Part shown: positions 1 through 5,760 of the stretch, in pieces
Numbering within the stretch: the first letter of the stretch is position 1
Layout: each line of letters begins with the position of its first letter
Assembly: GCA_025464695.1 (NCBI GenBank)
Contig: JAODNQ010000229.1
Span: 1-7,215, forward strand
Direction: 5' to 3'
DNA length: 7,215 nucleotides
Source: Frankiales bacterium
Lineage (GTDB): Bacteria > Actinomycetota > Actinomycetes > Mycobacteriales > SCTD01
The notes under the pieces: generated by a model
What the model was told of the DNA's origin: nothing
Databases searched by the model: none
What the model saw: the letters and a program-made list of their open reading frames with translations, nothing else
Program-made: the position numbers and the translations under genes

Positions 1-81
1 GACCTGGACGAGGGCGAGCTCGCGGGGGTCCTGCAGGACGGCTGGCGGCTGCAGGCCCCGAAGCGGCTGCAGGGCGACTAG
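1..81 (+). CDS. C-terminal fragment of a probable MmcQ/YjbR-family DNA-binding protein
   Basis: Frame 1 is open from the left edge to a TAG at 79-81 and gives 26 residues; the gene begins outside the window. The visible tail contains a Trp-Arg-Leu followed by Ala-Pro-Lys-Arg-Leu. From memory, actinobacterial MmcQ/YjbR proteins, small CyaY-like fold proteins annotated as DNA-binding, typically end in an acidic helix followed by a WRL-x-APKRL-like segment. That similarity is the only basis for the family call, and no enzymatic role can be read from so short a piece. The gene converges on the dihydrofolate-reductase-like gene, and the two stop codons overlap, so there is no spacer for a dedicated terminator between them. 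The coding status is fairly safe because the frame ends exactly where the opposing gene ends; the family name is less certain. Confidence 0.6.
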   Translation, partial: DLDEGELAGVLQDGWRLQAPKRLQGD

Positions 82-722
82 CGGCGCCAGAGCAGGTGGT
101 GGACGACGCCGCTCGGGCTGGGGACCTCGTCGCGGTGGAAGCGGTCGTCCAGGTCCGACGGCGACTGCCACAGGCGGCTGCCGGAGCCGAGCCGGACCGG
201 GGCGACCGCGACGTGGAGGGTGTCCACGAGGTCGGCGTCCAGGAACTGCCGGACGGTCTCCGCCCCGCCGCCGAGGCGCACGTCCCCGCCCTCGGCCGCG
301 GCCCGCGCCCTCGCCAGCACGTCGGCGGGCTCGCCCGACACGAAGTGGAAGGTGGTGTCGCCCAGGGTGAACGAGGGCCGGTCGTGGTGGGTCAGCACGA
401 AGACCGGGGTGTGGAACGGGGGCTCGTCGCCCCACCAGCCCGTCCACTCCTCGTCCTGCCACGGGCCCCGCTGCGGCCCGAACTTGTTGCGGCCCATGAT
501 CTCGGCGCCGATGCCGTGGCTGTAGCCGCGGGTGAACAGGTCGTCCAGGCCTCTGCTCCCGCCCGGGCCCTTCGGGCCGGCGAAGCTCGCGGTGGCCATC
601 GCCCAGGCCATCAGGGTGCGCGGGTCGGCGGAGCCGAAGGGGCGCTCCAGGCTCTGCCCCTCCCCCGAGCCGAAGCCGTCCTCCGAGACGGTGAAGTTCT
701 GCACCCTCAGCAGCTGGTCCAC
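78..722 (-). CDS. Dihydrofolate reductase family protein (RibD C-terminal domain fold)
   Basis: A 214-residue cytosolic protein of the DHFR/RibD-C superfamily, probably an NAD(P)H-dependent reductase of unknown substrate. The start is opened by VQNFTVSEDGF (residues 7-17), matching the first strand and the usual VS-x-DG motif. MGRNKFGP (76-83) matches the nucleotide-binding MGR motif. PVFVLTHH (106-113) is the next core strand. LGGGAETVRQFL (150-161) is the Gly-rich cofactor loop and helix, and DTLHVAVAPVRLGSG (167-181) matches the conserved late strand ending in a G-x-G turn. I chose the GTG at 722 because AGGGAG lies five bases upstream and homology begins right after it. An upstream GTG at 797 would add 25 Arg/Pro-rich residues unlike the family. 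Such proteins are often loosely labelled deaminases or reductases; this is not a classical FolA. It is separated from the transport operon by a 138-base gap and is probably transcribed on its own. Confidence 0.9.
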   Translation of the reverse strand: MDQLLRVQNFTVSEDGFGSGEGQSLERPFGSADPRTLMAWAMATASFAGPKGPGGSRGLDDLFTRGYSHGIGAEIMGRNKFGPQRGPWQDEEWTGWWGDEPPFHTPVFVLTHHDRPSFTLGDTTFHFVSGEPADVLARARAAAEGGDVRLGGGAETVRQFLDADLVDTLHVAVAPVRLGSGSRLWQSPSDLDDRFHRDEVPSPSGVVHHLLWRR

Positions 723-727
723 GTGGG

Positions 728-733
728 CTCCCT
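728..733 (-). promoter_or_regulatory. Ribosome binding site deciding the start of the DHFR-family gene
   Basis: Read on the minus strand this is AGGGAG, followed by a five-base spacer and then GTG at 722-720. The match to the 16S anti-Shine-Dalgarno end and the spacing favour this GTG over the longer in-frame start at 797. Confidence 0.65.
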
Positions 734-797
734 GTCGGTCCGCCGGCCGCCGTGGTGGCGGTCGTGCTGCTCGCTGGAGACGGACGACGCGAGTCAC

Positions 798-853
798 CGG
801 CCTTCCCGGGGGGAGGGTAGGCCGCTCCCGGCCCGGTCCCGCCCGGTCGAGCG
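798..853 (-). terminator. GC-rich hairpin cluster after the transport operon, possible terminator
   Basis: This sits in the only sizeable non-coding gap (723-860). Reading on the minus strand from the operon stop, a first stem pairs 849-853 with 823-827 and 843-846 with 828-831, with a two-base bulge and an 11-base loop. It starts seven bases after the TAG at 861-863. A second stem pairs 819-824 with 798-803 and 815-817 with 805-807 around one T-T mismatch, with a seven-base loop. The two share bases 823-824, so they compete at that edge. Neither is followed by a U-tract, so a classical Rho-independent terminator is not shown; tract-less hairpins are commonly proposed as terminators in actinobacteria. 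High GC makes chance stems likely. The promoter of the DHFR-family gene should also lie in this gap, but no convincing -35/-10 pair was found. Confidence 0.35.
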
Positions 854-860
854 CAGGGAC

Positions 861-1886
861 CTAGAGGCGGACCACCCGACCCGACCGCTCCTTCGCGAAC
901 CGGCCGACGCCCCGGACGCGCGCCGCCCCCTCCTCGGCGGCCGGCGTCGCACCCCCGACGAGGCCCGCCAGAGGTCCGCCGCGGAGCATCGCGAAGGTCA
1001 GCAGGACGAGTGCCAGCTCGGCCGCCGCGAGGTACCGGGTGCGGGTGTCGTCGAGCGCGGCCGGGACGGGCAGCGGTGCGGCGACAGCGGGAGCGGTGAC
1101 CGGGGCGACCGCGGGCGCAGCAGCAGGCGCGGGGGCAGCTGCGTCCGGAGCGGCGACCGCGACGTCCGGGGCTCCGGCGACCGGCTCCGGCAGCGGCGCC
1201 TCCGGGTCGCCGGGCACGACGTCGGGGACGACCGGGGGTGCGGCGTCTGCCGCCGCTGCCGTGGAGGCCGGGGGTGCAGGGGCTGCGGTCGGGGCCGTCG
1301 ACGGTGCCGTCGCGGGCGGGGCCGTCACCGCCAGCGCGTCGGCCCCCGGGCGCCGCACGACCACGCGGTCGGCCACCCCGGGCAGCAGCACCAGCGACAG
1401 CGGACCCTCCTCGGGGAGCAGCCGGCCGACGTCGGCGAACACGAGCCGGGTCCCGTCGAGGACGCCGAGGCTGTAGCGGCTCCGGTCCGCCACGGGCGCC
1501 TCGGCGAGGGGCGCGCCCGACGCCGGCTCCCAGTCGTCGCGGGTGACGTAGGCGCGGACGTCCGAGGCGGCGGCGCCGTCGGCGACGGTCAGGGTCAGCG
1601 GCCCGACGGCCGATCCCGGTGGCAGGTCGAAGCGCAGGGCGGCGACGGCGGACGGCGCGGGCGTCGCGTCGGTGCTGCCGGCCGAGAGCCCGCTCGGGTC
1701 GCCGGCCTGCAGGAGCAGGTCACCCTCGCCGACGTCGGGCGGCGACGGCGGGACCGGGAGGCCGGGCATCGTGGCGAAGCTCCACCAGCCGGTGGCGACG
1801 GGGGCGGCGGCGCCGGCGGGTGCGGCCGCCAGCAGGGGCAGCAGGGCGAGGACGGCCGCGGCAGCGGCGCGGGACAGCAGCCTCAT
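861..1886 (-). CDS. Exported, C-terminally membrane-anchored protein of unknown function coupled to the ABC importer
   Basis: A 341-residue protein I cannot assign to a named family. Residues 1-26 look like a Sec signal peptide: MRLLSR, an Ala/Leu core, then a signal-peptidase-I-like AGA|AA site. A GWW motif follows (33-35). Residues about 80-180 alternate hydrophobic and polar stretches (ALRFDLPPG, PLTLTV, RYSLGVLDGTRLVF, LSLVLLPG) with a conserved-looking acidic/aromatic DDWE (117-120). This suggests a beta-sandwich, perhaps like DNRLRE/CBM96-type domains, but that is a guess. Residues about 187-278 are an Ala/Pro/Val linker, followed by a single hydrophobic segment (285-301) and a basic cytoplasmic tail ending at 341. 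Predicted topology is outside domain, spacer, anchor. The start ATG overlaps the fused transporter's stop as ATGA and has GAGGGG seven bases upstream, so translation is probably coupled. Context suggests an extracytoplasmic helper of the importer; this is inference. Confidence 0.8.
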   Translation of the reverse strand: MRLLSRAAAAAVLALLPLLAAAPAGAAAPVATGWWSFATMPGLPVPPSPPDVGEGDLLLQAGDPSGLSAGSTDATPAPSAVAALRFDLPPGSAVGPLTLTVADGAAASDVRAYVTRDDWEPASGAPLAEAPVADRSRYSLGVLDGTRLVFADVGRLLPEEGPLSLVLLPGVADRVVVRRPGADALAVTAPPATAPSTAPTAAPAPPASTAAAADAAPPVVPDVVPGDPEAPLPEPVAGAPDVAVAAPDAAAPAPAAAPAVAPVTAPAVAAPLPVPAALDDTRTRYLAAAELALVLLTFAMLRGGPLAGLVGGATPAAEEGAARVRGVGRFAKERSGRVVRL

Positions 1887-4800
1887 GCGCGGGCCCCTCG
1901 GACGCCCGCGGCGACGGTGCCGCCGCGGGAGCGGTTGACGGTGCCGCCGCGGGAGCGGTTGATGGTGGCGGCGTCGCCCCCGAGGTAGGACGAGACGACC
2001 CGCGGGTCGGAGACGACCTCGGCCGGTGTCCCGGACGCGAGGACTCGCCCGAGCTCGAGGGCGAGCAGCCGGTCGGACAGCCCGGTGATCAGCGGCATGT
2101 CGTGCTCGATGACGAGCATGCCGCAGCCCGTCTCGTCGCGGATCCGGCGCAGCAGCGGGCCGAGCGCCTCGGTCTCGGCCTGCGCGATGCCGGAGCTCGG
2201 CTCGTCGAGCACCAGCACGGAAGGGTCGTGGGCGATGGCCATGGCGAGGTCGACGACGCGGCGGCTGCCGGTCGACAGCTCTCCCACGTACTTGTCGCGG
2301 AAGGCGCCGAGCGACATGAGCTCGACCAGGTCAGCGACGGACCAGGCGACGTCCTCCTCGACCTCGCGCACCTCGGGCAGCCCGAGGCTCGCGGCGACGT
2401 GGTCGCGCACCGCCAGGTGTCGCTCCAGCGACAGCGCGATGTTCTCCGCGACCGTCAGGGAGGGGAAGATGCGGGCGTCCTGGAACGAGCGCCCCAGCCC
2501 GAGCCGGGCCCGCTTGTCGGGCGACCAGCCGGTGACGTCCTCGCCGAGCAGCCGGACGCCGCCGGACGTCGGGGTGACGAACCCGGAGACGAGGTCGAAC
2601 ACCGTGGTCTTGCCGGCGCCGTTCGGGCCTATGAGCCCGAGGATCTCTCCCTCGCGCAGCGAGAACGAGACGTCCTGCACCGCCTGGATCCCGCCGAAGG
2701 AGACCCCGAGGCCCTCGACCTCCAGGACCACGGGGCGGCGGTCGGCGGCCCGCTCGACCCGGACCTGGGCCGCGACCGGGCGACGGCGGCGGGGCGCCGG
2801 CGCGGACGCGCCGGACAGGAAGACGCTGCGGACGATGTCGTCGCGCTCGAGCAGCTCGGCGGTCGGGCCCTCGAAGCGGACCTCGCCCTTCTCCATGAAG
2901 TACGCGCGGTCGGCCACGGTCAGGGCGACGCTCACCGACTGCTCCACCAGCACGACGGCCGTCCCGCCCGCGTTGATCTCGCGCACGAGCTCGAGCAGCT
3001 GCCCGACGATCGCGGGGGCCAGGCCGAGCGACAGCTCGTCGATGATGAGCAGCTCGGGCTTGGCGAGGAACGCCATCGACAGCGCCAGCTGCTGCTGCTC
3101 GCCGCCGGACAGGTCACCCGCCAGCTGGTCGATCCGCTCGCGCAGCCTGGGGAACCGCTCGAGCACCTCCTCCCGGCGTCGGGGCAGGTCGGGGTCCTTC
3201 GTCAGCAGCCACGACGCCGCCGTCAGGTGCTCGGCCACGGTCAGGGTCGGGAACACGCCCTTGCCGCCGGGCACCTGCACGACCCGGAGCCTCGCCATCC
3301 CGACGGCGTCCAGGGTGGTGACGTCGCGCCCCTGGAACGTGATGGTCCCGGCGGACGGCCGGACGAGACCGCTGACCGCCTTGAGCAGCGTCGACTTGCC
3401 GGCGCCGTTGGTGCCGAGCAGCGCCAGCACCTCCCCGCGCCGGACCTCGACGTCGACCCCGAACAGCACCTGCACGCTCTCGTACTTGACGTCGACGCCG
3501 CGGCAGACGAGCACGGCGTCGTCGGACGGCGTGAACACCGGCCGCTCGACGTGCGTGGCCACGGGGGTGCGGCCGGCGGCGAGCTCGAGCGCCACCTCCT
3601 CGGCGTCCTCGAGGGCCCGCTCCTGCGGCGTCTCGTCCTCGACCCGCTTGTCGGCGAGCAGGCTCGGCACGACGATCCCCTCCCGCGCGGCGACGCGCCG
3701 CAGCCAGTCGTCGCGGCGGCGGAAGAACAGGTCGCCGAGGCCGCCGGGCGCGACGTTGAGGACGAGCAGCGCCGACCCCGACAGGACGAACACGTCGAGG
3801 AAGTCCGTGACCGTGCCGGTGCCGAAGGCGGCCTGCAGCGGCTTGAAGTAGCGCAGCGACTCGAACACGACCGCCCCGGCGACCGCCGAGCCGGGGTTCC
3901 CGAGCCCGCCGACCACCGCGAAGATGAACACCTCGATCGACAGCGACGGGCTGAACGCCTGCCGGTCGACCGACCCCTGCTGGTAGGCGTACAGCGCACC
4001 CGCCAGCGCCGCGAGGAAGCCCGACAGCGCGAACGCGGCGAGCCGGGTCGACGTCGCGGAGACGCCGTAGGACTGGGCCGCCCGCACGTTGTCGCGCACG
4101 CCGAGGAACACCCGCCCGCTCCGCGACCGCCGCAGCGCCCGCGCCATGAGCAGCGCGACCACGAGCCCGGCCAGGCAGACGTAGTAGTAGGCGACGCCGC
4201 CCGTGACGTCGACCCGGCCCCAGAGCACCGGGCGCCCGACGTCGGCCCCGGACTCCGGCAGGACGGCGCCGAGGAAGTCGCGGTTGAGGACGACGTTCTG
4301 CACCGTGGCCGCGAACGCGAACGTGACGACGGCGAGGAACAGCCCCTGGACGCGCAGCGCGGGGAGCCCGATCAGCACGGCGGCGAGCGCCCCGGCGAGA
4401 CCGGCGACGACGAGGGTGACGAAGAAGTCGCCCAGGACGCCGTCGCTGCGGGTGGCCAGGCTTCCGGCGGTCGCGGCACCGATGCCGGCGAAGGCGAACT
4501 GCCCGAGCGAGATCTGCCCGGCCCAGCCCGACAGCACGACGAGCGACACCCCGAGCAGCGCGTACACGAGGATCAGCGAGGCGAAGTCGGCCCGCGAGGT
4601 GCCGACGAGGAAGGGCGCCCCGAGCGCGAGCGCCGCCACCAGCAGGGCCCCGCCGGCGCGTGCCCGCTTCACCGCGCGCACCTCGCGCAGCTCGACCGGG
4701 ACGCCCCGGTGCTCCTTCAGCACCGTGAAGCTGCTGACCCCGGTGTCGGAGGCGCGCGACAGCGTGCCGCGCCGCACCAGCAGGGCGACCAGCACGATCG

Positions 4801-5758
4801 GCAGCACGAGCGCCACCGACAGGTCGGCCCGGCTGGTGCCGAAGACCGCCGCCTGGTCGAGGACGCCGAGCGCCATCCCGGCGCCGAGGGCGACCGGCAG
4901 GCTCGCCATCCGCGCGACGATGGCGGCGGCGAAGCCGTACAGCAGCACCGACGGGCTGATCGCGCCGCCGACCGGCAGCCCGACCACCGGGCCGCGCAGG
5001 AAGACGGCGATCGCCGACAGCACCGTGGCGAGCACCCACACCGTGGTCTGGACGCGCCGCACCGGGATGCCGAGCAGGGACGCCCGGTCGGCGTTCTCCG
5101 CGCTCGCCCGGATCGCGATGCCGATGCGGGTGAAGCGCAGGAACAGCGCCAGCGCGACGAGGGTGGCGCCGGCGACGACGACGACGGCCACGTAGTCGCC
5201 GTTGAGGGTGACCCCGCCGGCGTCGAAGCGGAAGCGCTGGAACGGCGTCGGGAAGCTGACGGGCGCGACGGCGTCGCCGGTGACGAGCTTCGGCAGGTAG
5301 CTCTCGCACAGCACGAGCAGCTGCAGCACGCCGATGCTCACGACCGTCAGGACCAGGCGCGACTGCCCGGCGAACGGCCGCACGACGACGACCTCCACCA
5401 GCGCCCCCACGGCGACCGCGGAGGCGAGCATCACCAGCACGCAGACCCAGTACGGGACGCCGCGGCCGACGAGCAGCAGCAGGGCGAGCAGCGCGGGGAC
5501 CGAGCCGAGGCCGGCCTGGGCGAAGTTGATGATGCGGGTCGCCTTGTAGACGAGGATCAGCCCGAAGGCGACCAGCCCGTAGAGCGTCCCGATGACGGCC
5601 CCGTTGACGACGATGCCGGTCGGGATGCCGGTGGGCACGGGCAGGCCGAGGACCGACGTCGTCGACCCCCGGCCGAACAGCACCTCGACGGCGGCGACGA
5701 CGCCGGCCGCCCACGAGAGAGGGACCAGGACGGACCGGACCCGCGGCGGGAGCAGCAC
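1883..5758 (-). CDS. Four-module ABC importer, fused LivH-LivM-LivF-LivG (HAAT/branched-chain amino acid type)
   Basis: One uninterrupted frame encodes 1291 residues carrying both permeases and both ATPases, normally four proteins. LivH-like permease, about 45-330: INFAQAGLGS (77-86) and the cytoplasmic RIGIAIRASAENADRASLLG loop (211-230). A linker (331-367) leads to the LivM-like permease, about 368-680: LSGWAGQISLGQFAFAG (409-425) and VVGGLGNPGSAVAGA (615-629). A charged cytosolic linker (681-744) follows. LivF-like ATPase, 745-985: Walker A GTNGAGKST (782-790), signature LSGGE (883-887), Walker B LLIIDE (903-908), Gln940 at the switch position. LivG-like ATPase, 1008-1262: Walker A GPNGAGKTT (1044-1052), Q-loop Gln1093, signature LSTGS (1161-1165), Walker B VLVLDE (1181-1186), switch His1219. 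GTG at 5758 is chosen because it lies two bases after the receptor's stop; its Shine-Dalgarno is weak, so coupling is likely. The tail (1263-1291) holds an 8-residue duplication. The importer type is secure; the substrate is not known. Confidence 0.93.
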   Translation of the reverse strand: MLLPPRVRSVLVPLSWAAGVVAAVEVLFGRGSTTSVLGLPVPTGIPTGIVVNGAVIGTLYGLVAFGLILVYKATRIINFAQAGLGSVPALLALLLLVGRGVPYWVCVLVMLASAVAVGALVEVVVVRPFAGQSRLVLTVVSIGVLQLLVLCESYLPKLVTGDAVAPVSFPTPFQRFRFDAGGVTLNGDYVAVVVVAGATLVALALFLRFTRIGIAIRASAENADRASLLGIPVRRVQTTVWVLATVLSAIAVFLRGPVVGLPVGGAISPSVLLYGFAAAIVARMASLPVALGAGMALGVLDQAAVFGTSRADLSVALVLPIVLVALLVRRGTLSRASDTGVSSFTVLKEHRGVPVELREVRAVKRARAGGALLVAALALGAPFLVGTSRADFASLILVYALLGVSLVVLSGWAGQISLGQFAFAGIGAATAGSLATRSDGVLGDFFVTLVVAGLAGALAAVLIGLPALRVQGLFLAVVTFAFAATVQNVVLNRDFLGAVLPESGADVGRPVLWGRVDVTGGVAYYYVCLAGLVVALLMARALRRSRSGRVFLGVRDNVRAAQSYGVSATSTRLAAFALSGFLAALAGALYAYQQGSVDRQAFSPSLSIEVFIFAVVGGLGNPGSAVAGAVVFESLRYFKPLQAAFGTGTVTDFLDVFVLSGSALLVLNVAPGGLGDLFFRRRDDWLRRVAAREGIVVPSLLADKRVEDETPQERALEDAEEVALELAAGRTPVATHVERPVFTPSDDAVLVCRGVDVKYESVQVLFGVDVEVRRGEVLALLGTNGAGKSTLLKAVSGLVRPSAGTITFQGRDVTTLDAVGMARLRVVQVPGGKGVFPTLTVAEHLTAASWLLTKDPDLPRRREEVLERFPRLRERIDQLAGDLSGGEQQQLALSMAFLAKPELLIIDELSLGLAPAIVGQLLELVREINAGGTAVVLVEQSVSVALTVADRAYFMEKGEVRFEGPTAELLERDDIVRSVFLSGASAPAPRRRRPVAAQVRVERAADRRPVVLEVEGLGVSFGGIQAVQDVSFSLREGEILGLIGPNGAGKTTVFDLVSGFVTPTSGGVRLLGEDVTGWSPDKRARLGLGRSFQDARIFPSLTVAENIALSLERHLAVRDHVAASLGLPEVREVEEDVAWSVADLVELMSLGAFRDKYVGELSTGSRRVVDLAMAIAHDPSVLVLDEPSSGIAQAETEALGPLLRRIRDETGCGMLVIEHDMPLITGLSDRLLALELGRVLASGTPAEVVSDPRVVSSYLGGDAATINRSRGGTVNRSRGGTVAAGVRGARA
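1894..1899 (-). promoter_or_regulatory. Ribosome binding site of the anchored accessory gene, inside the transporter gene
   Basis: Read on the minus strand this is GAGGGG with a seven-base spacer before the ATG at 1886. It lies within the last codons of the fused transporter, so ribosomes can reinitiate at the ATGA overlap or bind directly here. Confidence 0.6.
1913..1962 (-). repeat. Perfect 24-bp tandem duplication in the transporter C-terminal tail
   Basis: Bases 1913-1962 are periodic at exactly 24 bp with no mismatch, giving just over two copies; 1963-1967 match a third copy at four of five positions. The period is eight codons, so the frame is kept: NRSRGGTV occurs at residues 1267-1274 and again at 1275-1282 of the fused transporter, after the end of the LivG-like fold near residue 1262. 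Identical codons in both copies point to a recent duplication, for example by replication slippage, rather than selected peptide repetition. The tail is basic and glycine-rich and contains no known ATPase motif. Confidence 0.95.
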
Positions 5759-5760
5759 GC

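Noticed and set aside
723..797. Longer N-terminus for the DHFR-family protein from the GTG at 797
   Set aside because: The added 25 residues are Arg/Pro-rich and unlike the family, and the GTG at 722 has a well-placed AGGGAG.
814..819. TACCCT on the minus strand as a -10 box for the DHFR-family gene
   Set aside because: It fits the loose TANNNT pattern, but no -35-like hexamer sits at suitable spacing, and the bases are part of a GC-rich hairpin. Not strong enough to call.
96..1988. A 630-codon plus-strand open frame crossing several minus-strand genes
   Set aside because: It spans the DHFR-family gene, the intergenic gap and the accessory gene in antisense, and its product is Arg/Gly-rich without any recognisable domain.
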